Part shown: in pieces, positions 1 through 8,093 of the stretch
Layout of the letters: every line of letters begins with the position of its first letter
How positions within the stretch are numbered: the stretch's first letter is position 1
NCBI RefSeq assembly: GCF_003696205.1
Contig: NZ_RFFI01000009.1
Coordinates: 1 to 54,522, forward strand
Reading direction: 5' to 3'
DNA length: 54,522 bases
Source: Cellulomonas triticagri
GTDB lineage: Bacteria; Actinomycetota; Actinomycetes; Actinomycetales; Cellulomonadaceae
Position numbers and translations under genes: made by a program
Notes under the pieces: model-generated
Told to the model about the DNA's origin: nothing
Database searches by the model: none
The model's input: the letters and a program-made list of their open reading frames with translations, nothing else

Positions 1-1761
1 CGCGCCGCGGTCCGGGCGGCCGCCGCCGCGCGGGCCCTCGTCCACGCGGATGCGCAGCGGGCGACCGGCGACGCGGGCGCGGCCGATGCGGTCGAACGCC
101 TCGGGGGACAGGCCACCGGGGATCTCCACCAGCGAGAACGTCGAGAAGATGTCGATCTTCCCGAGGTCCTTGCCGTTGAGGCCGCCCTCGTTGGTCAGGG
201 CACCGACGATCGCACCGGGCTGGGCGCCGTGCTGCGCGCCGACGGCCACGCGGTAGCGCGGGTTGCCGGTGGGGTGCGCGGGGTTGCGGGGGCGGTCGCC
301 GTCGCGGCCGTCACGACGCGGCCCGCGCTCCGGGCGCTCGGGGGCGAGGTGCGCGCGGGACAGCGCGTCGTCCAGGTCGTCGCCCTCGGTCGGGCGCGGG
401 GCCGGGCCCTCGTCGCCGACCGCCAGGGCCGCGAGCACCGCGACGAGGTCGGTGGTGTCGAGGTCCGGGTGCGCGGCGAGGAACTCCGCGGCGGCGGTGC
501 GGTACAGGTCCAGGCGGCCCTTGTCGCGGCGCTCCGGGACGCGCGCGAGCAGCTTGGTGACGCGGTGCGCGGAGACGTCGGCGGGGGAGGGGATCTGGAT
601 CTGGCGGATCTGCTGGCGCGTCGTGCGCTCGATGGCGCGCAGCTTGCCGTTCTCGTTCGGGGTGACGAACGTCAGCGCCTCGCCGGTGCGGCCCGCGCGG
701 CCGGTGCGGCCGATGCGGTGCACGTACGCCTCGGGCTCGCCGGGGACGTCGAAGTTCACGACCAGGCCGATGCGGTCGATGTCGAGGCCGCGCGCGGCGA
801 CGTCGGTCGCGACGAGGACGTTGATGGCGCCCGAGCGCACGCGCTCCACGATCTTCTCGCGGTCGCCCTGCGCGACGTCGCCGGAGATGTACGCGGCGGC
901 GACGCCCCGCTCGACGAGCGAGACGGCGACGTCCTCGGCGGCGGAGCGCGTGCGGACGAACACGATGGCGGCGTCGGCGTCGGTGACCGCGAGGACGCGG
1001 GCCAGCGCGCCGGCCTTGTGCCGGAACGGGACGACGGCGTAGGTCTGCTCGACGCTGGCGACCGTGGAGGACTGCCGGGCGACGGTGATCTCGACGGGGT
1101 TCGTCAGGTGCTGGGCGGCGACGCGGCGGATCGCGGGCGGCATGGTCGCGGAGAACAGCGCGACCTGCTTGTCGGCGGGGGTGGCGGACGCGATGCGGTC
1201 GACGTCGTCCACGAAGCCCATGCGGAGCATCTCGTCGGCCTCGTCCAGCGCGAGGAACCGCACGGAGTCGAGCGACAGCGACCCGCGGTCGAGGTGGTCG
1301 ATGACGCGGCCCGGGGTGCCGACGACGACCTGCGCGCCGCCGCGCAGCGCGCGCTGCTGGGGCAGGTACGGGGAGCCACCGTAGACGGGGACGACCTCGA
1401 GGCCGGGCATCTTCGAGGCGAACGACTCGAGGGCCTCGGCGACCTGCATGGCGAGCTCGCGGGTCGGGGCCAGGACGATCGCCTGGACCTCGCGCAGCTC
1501 CGGGTCGACGGCGGCGAGCAGCGGCAGGCCGAACGCGGCGGTCTTGCCGGTGCCGGTCTGCGCGACGCCGGTGATGTCGCGGCCCGACAGCAGCGCGGGG
1601 ATGGCCTCCGCCTGGATGGCGGTCGGGGTGGTGAAGCCGAGCCCGAGGACGGCCTCGCGCAGCGGCGCGGGCAGGTCCAGGTCGGCGAAGGTGGGGCCGG
1701 TGGGAGCCGCGGCGGGCTCCGGGGCGTTCTCGGGCAGGGCAGGGTCAAGGACAGTCGTCAT
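1..1761 (-). CDS. deaD: DEAD-box ATP-dependent RNA helicase (3' end outside window)
   Basis: ATP-driven RNA unwinding, probably in ribosome assembly, mRNA decay or cold adaptation. From the ATG at 1759-1761 the reverse strand reads through without a stop to base 1 (587 codons visible). Motifs appear in family order: Q motif FTTPTAIQ near residue 43, Walker A AQTGTGKT (67-74), APTREL, TPGR, DEAD box within LALDEADEML, SAT, VATDVAARGLD and HRIGRTGRAGR. After the helicase core there is a linker, then a segment resembling the DbpA/CsdA RNA-binding domain (GALTNEGGLNGKDLG, VEIPGG), and the window ends in a Gly/Arg-rich stretch. This layout is that of DeaD/CsdA rather than short DEAD proteins. The family is certain; the symbol is less so, because several paralogues share the layout. 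Confidence 0.93.
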   Translation of the reverse strand, partial: MTTVLDPALPENAPEPAAAPTGPTFADLDLPAPLREAVLGLGFTTPTAIQAEAIPALLSGRDITGVAQTGTGKTAAFGLPLLAAVDPELREVQAIVLAPTRELAMQVAEALESFASKMPGLEVVPVYGGSPYLPQQRALRGGAQVVVGTPGRVIDHLDRGSLSLDSVRFLALDEADEMLRMGFVDDVDRIASATPADKQVALFSATMPPAIRRVAAQHLTNPVEITVARQSSTVASVEQTYAVVPFRHKAGALARVLAVTDADAAIVFVRTRSAAEDVAVSLVERGVAAAYISGDVAQGDREKIVERVRSGAINVLVATDVAARGLDIDRIGLVVNFDVPGEPEAYVHRIGRTGRAGRTGEALTFVTPNENGKLRAIERTTRQQIRQIQIPSPADVSAHRVTKLLARVPERRDKGRLDLYRTAAAEFLAAHPDLDTTDLVAVLAALAVGDEGPAPRPTEGDDLDDALSRAHLAPERPERGPRRDGRDGDRPRNPAHPTGNPRYRVAVGAQHGAQPGAIVGALTNEGGLNGKDLGKIDIFSTFSLVEIPGGLSPEAFDRIGRARVAGRPLRIRVDEGPRGGGRPDRGA

Positions 1762-1982
1762 CGAGGACAGCACCGTTCGTGTTGCTGGGGGAGCTGCTGG
1801 GCCGACCCGGTCGGTCGGCTCGCGGTCGCACTCCCACACCCACACAACACGAGGCCACGCTCAGAAGGAGGGGGCCTCGGCACGCACTTCACGGGACACT
1901 GCGACGAACTCCGAGTCCCACCAGTCTACCGGGCGGACCCGCCGCGCGGCGGTGCGGGACGCGGTGACGTCCGGCACAGGGC

Positions 1983-2399
1983 TCAGCCCAGGCCGAGGCG
2001 TCGGCCCTCGATGGCGGGGCAGGTGTCCATCACGACGTCGAGCCCGGCGTCCAGCGCCCGCTGCGCGGCGGCCTCGTCGACGACGCCGAGCTGCAGCCAC
2101 ACGGCGCGGGCCCCGGCGGCGACCGCCTCGTCCACGACGGCACCGGCGAGGCGCGAGTTCACGAACACGTCCACGACGTCCGGGACGGGATCGACCTGCG
2201 CGACGCGCTCGACGCCCGCGACGCCGTGCACCCGCTCGGCGCGGGGGTGGACCGGGACGACGTGGTGGCCCAGGCCCTGGACGTAGGCGGCGACGCCGTA
2301 CGCGGCGCGGGCCCGGTTGGTCGACAGCCCGACCACGGCCCACGTGCCCGGCGTGGTGAGCAGGCGGCGGATCACCTCGGGGTCGTTGACGGCGGCCAT
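1983..2399 (-). CDS. CoA-binding domain protein (YccU type)
   Basis: A 138-residue single-domain Rossmann protein of the CoA_binding_2 family, typified by E. coli YccU; function not established. The start MAAVNDPEVIRRLL is followed by TWAVVGLSTNRARAAYGVAAYVQ, a nucleotide-binding beta-alpha-beta with the family's VGxS pattern, then GHHVVPVHP, DVVDVFVN and the C-terminal VMDTCPAIEGRR, where the Cys-Pro is a family hallmark. The reading frame stays open further upstream, but the ATG at 2397-2399 matches the usual length. It is divergent from the phosphatidyltransferase gene, sharing about 120 bases of intergenic DNA. Confidence 0.85.
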   Translation of the reverse strand: MAAVNDPEVIRRLLTTPGTWAVVGLSTNRARAAYGVAAYVQGLGHHVVPVHPRAERVHGVAGVERVAQVDPVPDVVDVFVNSRLAGAVVDEAVAAGARAVWLQLGVVDEAAAQRALDAGLDVVMDTCPAIEGRRLGLG

Positions 2400-2520
2400 G
2401 GGGCCAGCGAACCACAGCCCGGGGCCCTCCGGCGCGCGGGCGGCGGCGGGCTGTCCGGGGAGGGCCGCCCGCCGTGGATAGGATGTGGCCTTGATCAGGA
2501 CCGACGAGGTGGGGGCGCGC

Positions 2521-3132
2521 GTGGCGGAGCGGGACGTGGTGAGCGACCGCGTCTGGACGGTGCCGAACGTGATCAGCTTCGTCCGGCTGCTGATGGTGCC
2601 GGTGTTCGCGGTGCTCATCGCGCAGGGCCACGACGGCTGGGCCCTGCTGGTCCTGGCGGGGTCGGGGGCGAGCGACTGGCTCGACGGCGTGCTGGCGCGC
2701 CGGCTCGGGCAGGTGTCGCGCCTCGGGCAGGTGCTGGACCCCGCCGCGGACCGGCTGTTCATCCTCGTGACCCTGCTCGGCCTCGCCGCGCGCGACGTCG
2801 TGCCGTGGTGGCTCGTCGTGGTGCTGCTGGCCCGCGAGGCGATGCTGCTGGTCATGCTCATGGCGCTCGCGCGGCACGGCTACGGCCCGCTCCACGTGCA
2901 CCTGGCGGGCAAGGCCGGGACGTTCGCGCTGCTGTACGCGTTCCCGCTGCTGCTGCTCGCGCACTGGGGCGGACTGGTCGGCGACCTGGCGTCGGTGCTC
3001 GGCTGGGCGTTCGCCTGGTGGGGCGTCGCGCTCTACTGGTTCGCCGGGATGCTGTACGTGCGGCAGGCGTGGGTGCTGCTCGCCCGTCAGGGCGACACGG
3101 ACACCGGGGAGCCCCGCCCGGTGGCGGCCTGA
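2521..3132 (+). CDS. CDP-alcohol phosphatidyltransferase family membrane protein
   Basis: Integral membrane enzyme that transfers a phosphatidyl group from CDP-diacylglycerol to an alcohol acceptor; the acceptor cannot be read from sequence. The signature D-G-x2-A-R-x8-G-x3-D-x3-D is intact (DWLDGVLARRLGQ, then LGQVLDPAADRL), with about five membrane segments around it. The GTG at 2521 is chosen because GAGGTGGGGG lies just upstream and a TAGGAT -10 box at 2479-2484 would put transcription start near 2491, before this codon. Upstream alternatives are GTG 2485 and TTG 2491. It heads the DUF881 cluster and occupies the position of Rv1822 (pgsA2). Confidence 0.88.
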   Translation: MAERDVVSDRVWTVPNVISFVRLLMVPVFAVLIAQGHDGWALLVLAGSGASDWLDGVLARRLGQVSRLGQVLDPAADRLFILVTLLGLAARDVVPWWLVVVLLAREAMLLVMLMALARHGYGPLHVHLAGKAGTFALLYAFPLLLLAHWGGLVGDLASVLGWAFAWWGVALYWFAGMLYVRQAWVLLARQGDTDTGEPRPVAA

Positions 3133-3133
3133 G

Positions 3134-4057
3134 ATGACCCCGCGGACGCGGCGCCCCGACGCGTCCATGTCGCTGCTGACCCAGGTCACCAGCAACCCCC
3201 TCGACCCGGGCTACCGGGCCGCCGCGGAGCGCCGGGCGCGCACCGGTGCCCCGCGCCGCCGTGGCGGGGTCGGCGCCGTCGCGACCGCCCTGCTCGCGGT
3301 GGCGCTCGGCGCGGGGACGACGTGGGCGGTGCTCGCCCTGCGCACGCCGCAGTCCTCGGAGCTCGCCGCGCGCGAGGTCCTCGCCGAGCAGATCGTGGAG
3401 CGCGGTGCGGACGTCGAGCGGCTGCGCGAGGAGAGCGCGGACCTGGCGGACCAGGTGACGGCGCTGCAGGAGCAGGCCCTGTCCGCCGCGGACTCGCCGT
3501 TGCTGGACCAGCTGCAGACCGACTCGGTGGCGTCCGGCGCGGTGGCCGTGACCGGCGACGGGCTGCGGATCACCCTGCAGGACGCGCAGGTGGCTCCGGG
3601 GGAGGACGACCCGGACGGCCGGGTGCGCGACTCGGACCTGCAGACCGTCGTCAACGGCCTGTGGGCCGCGGGCGCCGAGGCGGTCGCGGTCAACGACCAG
3701 CGTCTCGGACCCACGACGGCGATCCGCACGGCCGGTGACGCGATCCTCGTCGACGTCGTGCCGCTCGTCGGCCCGTACACGGTCGAGGCGCTGGGCGACC
3801 CGCAGGGCCTGCAGACGGGGCTCGCGCGCACGTCGGGCGGGCAGCTGCTCGCCGTCCTGCAGTCCACGTACGGCATCCGCACGCAGGTGTCCGCGCAGCG
3901 GGAGCTCGACCTGCCCGCCTCGGCGGCGATCACCCTGCGGTCGGCGGCTCTCCCGGAGGGGGTGTCCGTGCTGCCGCCCGGCGCGACGGACGGACCCACC
4001 GGCAGCGCGTCGGTGTCGGGCACACTGTCCTCCGGGACGTCGGAGGGGGAGCTGTGA
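3134..4057 (+). CDS. DUF881 family membrane-anchored protein (first copy)
   Basis: Single-pass membrane protein of unknown biochemical role, widespread in Gram-positive bacteria. After a basic N-terminus there is one hydrophobic segment (VGAVATALLAVALGAGTTWAVLA), then a coiled-coil stretch (REVLAEQIVERGADVERLREESADL, broken here only for description), then the DUF881 domain with GDGLRITLQDA, LQTVVNGLWAAGAEAVAVNDQRL and YTVEALGDP. It starts one base after the preceding stop. An internal ATG at 3167 (MSLLTQVTSNPLDPGY) is an alternative start. The last four bases overlap the next gene as GTGA. Position corresponds to Rv1823, and the cluster is often linked to division and envelope functions, which is inference here. 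Confidence 0.85.
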   Translation: MTPRTRRPDASMSLLTQVTSNPLDPGYRAAAERRARTGAPRRRGGVGAVATALLAVALGAGTTWAVLALRTPQSSELAAREVLAEQIVERGADVERLREESADLADQVTALQEQALSAADSPLLDQLQTDSVASGAVAVTGDGLRITLQDAQVAPGEDDPDGRVRDSDLQTVVNGLWAAGAEAVAVNDQRLGPTTAIRTAGDAILVDVVPLVGPYTVEALGDPQGLQTGLARTSGGQLLAVLQSTYGIRTQVSAQRELDLPASAAITLRSAALPEGVSVLPPGATDGPTGSASVSGTLSSGTSEGEL

Positions 4058-4386
4058 TCGCGGTCATCGGGCTGCTGGTGGGGGTCGTCGCGGGCCTCGT
4101 GCTGGAGCCGACCATCCCGGCGGCGCTGCAGCCGTACCTGCCGATCGCGGTCGTCGCCGCGCTCGACGCGCTGTTCGGCGGCCTGCGGGCGGTGCTGGAC
4201 GGCATCTTCGACGACCGGGTGTTCCTGGTGTCGTTCCTGTCGAACGTCGTCGTCGCGGCCCTGATCGTCTTCCTGGGCGACCAGCTCGGCGTGGGCTCGC
4301 AGCTCTCGACGGGTGTCGTCGTCGTGCTCGGCATCCGGATCTTCTCCAACGTCGCGGCGATCCGCCGGCACCTGTTCAAGGCGTGA
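4054..4386 (+). CDS. sbp: Small basic protein family membrane protein (DUF1290)
   Basis: A 110-residue membrane protein of the Sbp family, known mainly from its conserved place between DUF881 genes and near division genes. Three hydrophobic segments are visible (MIAVIGLLVGVVAGLVLE, AVVAALDALFGGLRAVLDG, FLSNVVVAALIVFLGDQLG), with the family's LDALFGGLRA and RIFxNVAAIRRHLF motifs at the end. The GTG start overlaps the TGA of the previous gene, giving translational coupling. It corresponds to Rv1824. Confidence 0.88.
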   Translation: MIAVIGLLVGVVAGLVLEPTIPAALQPYLPIAVVAALDALFGGLRAVLDGIFDDRVFLVSFLSNVVVAALIVFLGDQLGVGSQLSTGVVVVLGIRIFSNVAAIRRHLFKA

Positions 4387-4387
4387 C

Positions 4388-5185
4388 GTGAGCACCGACC
4401 CGCAGCCTGCCGCCCCGTCGCCCGACGACCCGTCGCCCGCCGGGAGCCCGGCCCCGACGCCGGTCGTGGGCTGGCGTGCGGCGGGACGGGCGCTGCGGCC
4501 CCGCGCCACGCGGGCGCAGGCGCTCACCGGCGTGCTGTGCGCGCTGCTCGGCTTCGCGATCGTCGTGCAGGTGCAGCAGACCGACGAGTCCGGACTCACC
4601 GTGCTGCGGGAGTCCGAGCTGGTGTCGCTGCTGGACCAGACGACCCGGCAGGCGGACGAGCTGCAGCAGCAGGTCAACGAGCTCGAGCGCACGCACTCCG
4701 AGCTGCAGTCCGGCAGCACCAGCCGCGAGGCGGCCCTGGAGGCGGCCACCCGCAGCGCGGCCGCGCAGGGCATCCTGTCGGGCCGGCTGCCTGCCCAGGG
4801 TCCCGGGGTCGTGGTGACGGTGTCGGACCCGACGGGCTCGGTGTCCGCGCTGACGCTGCTGAACCTGCTGGAGGAGCTGCGCAACGCCGGCGCCGAGGCG
4901 GTGCAGCTGAACGACCTGCGGCTGACCGCGTCGAGCTACGTGGTCGGCGGCGACGACGGCGTGGTGGTCGACGGCTCGGTCGTGGCGCCGCCGTACCGGT
5001 GGGTGGCGATCGGCGACCCGTCGACCATCGCCACGGCCCTGGCGATCCCCGGCGGCGCCCTGGCGAAGGTGCAGATCGACGGGGGCACCGCGGACGTGCA
5101 GCAGCAGGACCAGGTCGAGGTGACCGCGACGCGCGCGGTCGCGGAGCCCGAGCACGCGACGCCGCGGTCCGCGACCGACGACTGA
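4388..5185 (+). CDS. DUF881 family membrane-anchored protein (second copy)
   Basis: Second DUF881 protein, about 265 residues. A Pro/Ala/Ser-rich cytosolic head is followed by one membrane segment (ALTGVLCALLGFAIVVQVQ). Next comes a heptad-like stretch (SLLDQTTRQADELQQQVNELE), then the DUF881 domain with GPGVVVTVSDP, LNLLEELRNAGAEAVQLND and RWVAIGDPSTI. The GTG at 4388 is chosen because it lies one base after the preceding stop; the open frame extends upstream inside that gene. Two DUF881 proteins around an Sbp is the standard Rv1823-Rv1825 arrangement. The coiled coils suggest the two copies may pair, which is inference. Confidence 0.85.
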   Translation: MSTDPQPAAPSPDDPSPAGSPAPTPVVGWRAAGRALRPRATRAQALTGVLCALLGFAIVVQVQQTDESGLTVLRESELVSLLDQTTRQADELQQQVNELERTHSELQSGSTSREAALEAATRSAAAQGILSGRLPAQGPGVVVTVSDPTGSVSALTLLNLLEELRNAGAEAVQLNDLRLTASSYVVGGDDGVVVDGSVVAPPYRWVAIGDPSTIATALAIPGGALAKVQIDGGTADVQQQDQVEVTATRAVAEPEHATPRSATDD

Positions 5186-5295
5186 GGGCGGTCCACCCGC
5201 CCGGCGGGGTGTGCGCACGCGGACCGACCGCATAGGCTGTCCGGGACCCCGGTGCAGGTCGGGGCCGGTGCGACACCGCAGGTCTGGGAGGTTCC
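5186..5295 (+). promoter_or_regulatory. Promoter region of garA; slot where gcvH would be expected
   Basis: The 110 bases between the second DUF881 gene and garA carry no reading frame resembling the lipoyl protein GcvH, which occupies this slot in mycobacteria. A TAGGCT sequence at about 5233-5238 is a plausible -10 box. GGGAGG directly before the ATG at 5296 is a strong ribosome-binding site. Confidence 0.4.
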
Positions 5296-5808
5296 ATGAG
5301 CGACGAGCAGCAGGTGCCGGGCGGCAGCACGCCCCCGACGCCGGACGGGGCGGCGTACCCCGCGACCCCGGACACGACCATCAGCTTCGGGTCGCTCGGC
5401 TCGCTCGACGCGGAACCGGCCGGGCCGATCGGCCTGACCCCCGAGCAGGCGGCCGCCGTGCAGGCGCTGCCCCGGACGTCGGCGCTGCTCGTCATGCAGC
5501 GCGGCCCGAGCTCGGGCGCGCGGTTCCTCCTGGACGCGGACCGCACCGTCGCCGGGCGCAGCCCGAAGGCGGACATCTTCCTGGACGACGTGACGGTGTC
5601 CCGCAAGCACGCGGAGTTCGTGCGCGAGCTGGACGACTTCGTGGTCCGCGACGTCGGCTCGCTGAACGGCACGTACGTGAACCGGGAGCGGATCGACTCG
5701 GTCGTCCTGCGCCCCGGCGACGAGGTGCAGATCGGCAAGTTCCGCATGACGTTCCACCCGAGCCCCGCGGCGCAACCGGGCGGCCAGGCGGCCGACCCCG
5801 CCTCGTGA
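5296..5808 (+). CDS. garA: GarA-type FHA domain regulator
   Basis: Cytosolic FHA protein. In Mycobacterium and Corynebacterium (OdhI) the homologue binds and inhibits 2-oxoglutarate dehydrogenase and related glutamate enzymes, and is switched off when kinases such as PknG/PknB phosphorylate an N-terminal Thr-Thr pair. Here the tail contains DTTISFGSLGSLDAEP with Thr27-Thr28 in the equivalent place. The FHA domain fills the C-terminal two thirds with SALLVMQRGPSSGARF, the phosphothreonine-binding AGRSPKADIFLDDVTVSRKH, DVGSLNGTYVN and GDEVQIGKFRM. Its length (170) matches GarA. The stop overlaps the next gene's GTG start. Confidence 0.93.
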   Translation: MSDEQQVPGGSTPPTPDGAAYPATPDTTISFGSLGSLDAEPAGPIGLTPEQAAAVQALPRTSALLVMQRGPSSGARFLLDADRTVAGRSPKADIFLDDVTVSRKHAEFVRELDDFVVRDVGSLNGTYVNRERIDSVVLRPGDEVQIGKFRMTFHPSPAAQPGGQAADPAS

Positions 5809-6626
5809 GCCCGGCGCGTCCCGCGCAGCGCACCGCAGCCGTCCCGGACGACGTCGCGGCGCACGCCGCGCCGGCTCTGCCGGACCACGCCGCCGACGCG
5901 GCGCCCGTCGGCGAGCCCGCACCGTGGCCGCGCGGCCTGTCGCGCAGCGCCACCATGCGGATCTCGGACGTGCTGACGGCGCTGCGCCTGGAGTTCCCGG
6001 CGGTGACGAACTCCAAGCTGCGGTTCCTCGAGGAGCAGGGCCTGGTCGACCCGGTCCGCACACCCGCGGGGTACCGGCAGTACAGCCCGGCGGACCTGGA
6101 GCGGCTGCGGTTCGTGCTGCGCGAGCAGCGCGACCGGTACGTCCCCCTCAAGGTCATCGGCGAGCGGCTCGCGGCGCTGGACGCGGGCGAGGAGCTCGAC
6201 GGCCCGGGGCCCGCGCTGATCGTCACGGAGGACGGCGTCCCGCGCTCGGGCCCGGTCGACGCGCGCTACACCACGGCGGCCCTCGCCCGGGAGGCGGCGG
6301 TGGACGAGCGCGTCGTCCAGGACCTCGTGCAGGCGGGCGTGCTGCGGCCGTCCGCGTCCGGGCACCTGGACGCGTGGGCGAAGGACGTCGTGGTCGTCGC
6401 TGCGGCGCTGGCGGAGCACGGGCTGGAGGCCCGGCACCTGCGGGCGCTGCGCAGCGCGGCGGACCGGCAGGTCGACATGGTCGAGGCCGTGGTCGCGCCG
6501 TGGCGCGGGCAGTCCTCGCCGTCGGCGCGCGGGCGGGCGAGCACGGTCGCCGCCGAGGTGGGGGAGCTCTGCACGCGCCTGAACACCGCGCTGGTGCGCG
6601 CGGGCGTGGCGGACCTCGCCCCCTGA
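5805..6626 (+). CDS. ftsR: MerR-family regulator, FtsR/Rv1828-like
   Basis: Winged-helix MerR regulator. The Corynebacterium homologue FtsR activates ftsZ, and Rv1828 holds the same chromosomal position. After an Ala/Pro-rich N-terminal extension, the DNA-binding region reads MRISDVLTALRLEFPAVTNS, then KLRFLEEQGLVDPVRTPAGYRQY, with the MerR pattern of two helices and an RxYR-like wing. A second domain contains YTTAALAREAAVDERVVQDLVQAGVLRP, resembling another winged helix. The GTG start overlaps the garA stop (GTGA), so the two are translationally coupled. The start codon is not certain because the N-terminal extension is poorly conserved. Confidence 0.85.
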   Translation: MSPARPAQRTAAVPDDVAAHAAPALPDHAADAAPVGEPAPWPRGLSRSATMRISDVLTALRLEFPAVTNSKLRFLEEQGLVDPVRTPAGYRQYSPADLERLRFVLREQRDRYVPLKVIGERLAALDAGEELDGPGPALIVTEDGVPRSGPVDARYTTAALAREAAVDERVVQDLVQAGVLRPSASGHLDAWAKDVVVVAAALAEHGLEARHLRALRSAADRQVDMVEAVVAPWRGQSSPSARGRASTVAAEVGELCTRLNTALVRAGVADLAP

Positions 6627-6697
6627 TCCTCCGGTGGTCGAGCGCCCGGGACCGCCGGGCGGTGCGCGCCGCGGCGTGCCGTCGTAGCGTGGGCCCC

Positions 6698-7252
6698 ATG
6701 CACGAGGACGACCTGGTCGAGCTCGACGTCCTGGGGGTGCGCCGGCACCCCGGGGACGACGAGCTCGTGGTCCTGCTGCTGGAGCCGGTGGGGGAGCTCG
6801 TGGTCCCGATCGCGATCGGCGCGACCGAGGCCGGGGCCATCGCCACGGCGCAGGCCGGTGTGGTCCCGCCGCGCCCGATGACGCACGACCTGCTGCGGGA
6901 CGTGCTCGGCGCCGTCGGCACGACCGTGGAGCGCGTCGAGATCACCGAGCTGGTCGGCGGCGTGTTCCACGCGGCGCTGGTGCTGGGGCACCCGCGGGTG
7001 CGCGTGGACGCGCGGGCCTCGGACGCGATCGCGCTCGCCGTGCGCGTGGGGTGCCCGGTGATGTGCGCGACGGAGGTGCTGGCCGAGGCCGGTCTGGAGG
7101 CCGCGCCTGTCACCGCCGAGGAGGCCGGGCGGACCAGCCCGGACGAGGAGGTGGCGCAGTTCCGGGAGTTCCTGGACCACGTGTCGCCGGACGACTTCGA
7201 GCGCGGGGAGCCCGGCCCGCCACCCCGAGGTTCAACCTCAGGTGGAGGGTAA
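6698..7252 (+). CDS. Bifunctional nuclease domain protein (DUF151)
   Basis: About 184 residues with the DUF151 fold: VELDVLGVRRHPGDDELVVLLLE, VVPIAIGATEAGAIATA, RPMTHDLLRDVLGAVG, VFHAALVLG and ARASDAIALAVRVGCPVM. The last two are the most conserved family motifs. Family members have reported nuclease activity in plants and sit beside the two MerR genes in actinobacteria (Rv1829), but the physiological role is unclear. A TAGCGT -10 box (6685-6690) lies seven bases before the ATG with no ribosome-binding site, so the mRNA is probably leaderless. The C-terminal tail is Pro/Gly-rich and its last codons contain a palindrome likely used by a MerR regulator. Confidence 0.88.
   Translation: MHEDDLVELDVLGVRRHPGDDELVVLLLEPVGELVVPIAIGATEAGAIATAQAGVVPPRPMTHDLLRDVLGAVGTTVERVEITELVGGVFHAALVLGHPRVRVDARASDAIALAVRVGCPVMCATEVLAEAGLEAAPVTAEEAGRTSPDEEVAQFREFLDHVSPDDFERGEPGPPPRGSTSGGG
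7227..7250. promoter_or_regulatory. Candidate MerR operator upstream of second MerR gene
   Basis: GAGGTTCAACCTC at 7227-7239 is a perfect 13-base dyad around a central base. It is immediately followed by AGGTGGAGGGT, which repeats the GAGG/CCTC element in inverted order. It overlaps the final codons of the DUF151 gene and lies about 50 bases upstream of the -35 box of the second MerR gene. A role as binding site for one of the two MerR proteins in the cluster is inference. Confidence 0.45.
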
Positions 7253-7297
7253 GACACGCCGAGAGCGACACGCCGAGACTCGTGGGCGCGGCGGTCG

Positions 7298-7326
7298 TTG
7301 ACCACCCCCTGCGACGGCCCTAGCGT
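7298..7326 (+). promoter_or_regulatory. Sigma-A-type promoter of second MerR gene
   Basis: TTGACC (7298-7303) and TAGCGT (7321-7326) are separated by exactly 17 bases, the canonical housekeeping spacing. Upstream lie two direct copies of GACACGCCGAGA (7253-7264 and 7267-7278). The predicted leader is about 60 bases, ending in a GGAGG ribosome-binding site before GTG 7395. Confidence 0.6.
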
Positions 7327-7394
7327 TGCACCCAGATCAGCACACACCGCGACGCCGCACCGGCGAGGGCGGACGCGACGACTGGAGGACCCCC

Positions 7395-7979
7395 GTGAGC
7401 GGCACCGAGCAGACAGCCGAGGCGGCCGGCAGCGTCCCCCAGCGCGCCCAGGGGCTCCTGTTCGGCGACGACCTCCCGGACCTCGACCAGACCACCGGCT
7501 ACCGCGGGCCCACCGCCTGCCGTGCGGCCGGCATCACCTACCGCCAGCTCGACTACTGGGCCCGCACCGGGCTCGTCGAGGCGTCCGTCCGCCCGGCCAC
7601 CGGCTCCGGCACGCAGCGCCTCTACTCGTTCCGCGACATCCTCGTGCTGAAGGTCGTCAAGCGCCTGCTCGACACCGGCGTCTCGCTGCAGCAGATCCGC
7701 GCCGCCGTCGGTCACCTGCGCGAGCGCGGCGTGGACGACCTCGCGCAGATCACCCTGATGTCCGACGGCGCCAGCGTCTACGAGTGCACCTCCGCCGACG
7801 AGGTCATCGACCTGGTGCAGGGCGGCCAGGGCGTGTTCGGCATCGCCGTCGGCCGGGTCTGGCGCGAGGTCGAGGGCAGCCTCGCCGAGCTGCCGACCGA
7901 GCGCGCCGAGGACGACGGCACGGTCGCCCACGGGCACGACGAGCTCGCCGAGCGCCGCCGCGCGCGCAACGCCGGCTGA
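7395..7979 (+). CDS. MerR-family regulator, Rv1830-like
   Basis: About 194 residues. The N-terminal third holds a MerR winged helix: TACRAAGITYRQLDYWARTG, LVEASVRPATGSGTQRLYSF, then ILVLKVVKRLLDTGVSLQQIR. The C-terminal half (LMSDGASVYECTSADEVIDLV, GGQGVFGIAVGRVWREVEG) is the conserved effector or dimerisation part of the Rv1830 group rather than a metal-binding loop. The GTG at 7395 is chosen because GGAGG sits eight bases upstream; the open frame extends 23 codons further. It is the last gene of the cluster and is followed by a strong terminator. Confidence 0.88.
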   Translation: MSGTEQTAEAAGSVPQRAQGLLFGDDLPDLDQTTGYRGPTACRAAGITYRQLDYWARTGLVEASVRPATGSGTQRLYSFRDILVLKVVKRLLDTGVSLQQIRAAVGHLRERGVDDLAQITLMSDGASVYECTSADEVIDLVQGGQGVFGIAVGRVWREVEGSLAELPTERAEDDGTVAHGHDELAERRRARNAG

Positions 7980-7989
7980 CACTCCGCAC

Positions 7990-8023
7990 GAACGGCCCGG
8001 ACCCCGTGGGGTCCGGGCCGTTC
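7990..8023. terminator. Bidirectional intrinsic terminator hairpin
   Basis: A perfect 16-bp stem (left arm GAACGGCCCGGACCCC, right arm 8008-8023) with a two-base GT apex as written. It sits between two converging transcription units: the MerR cluster from the left and the sugar operon from the right. There is no T-run, as is usual in high-GC actinobacteria. Confidence 0.8.
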
Positions 8024-8093
8024 GGGGTCCCAGGGCCTTCGTGGTCCCCGGCCGCTTCTCGTCGGACGCGGTCGTCGTCAGGGGCGGTCGTCG

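Noticed and set aside
1762..1982. Regulatory leader of the helicase gene
   Set aside because: A weak GAGGCC/GGCCTC pairing is present around 1850-1880, but the loop is long and nothing resembles a known cold-shock leader.
229..2286. Long plus-strand open frame of 685 codons
   Set aside because: It is antisense to the DEAD-box helicase, which has all motifs; the Arg/Gly/Asp-rich translation is a compositional shadow.
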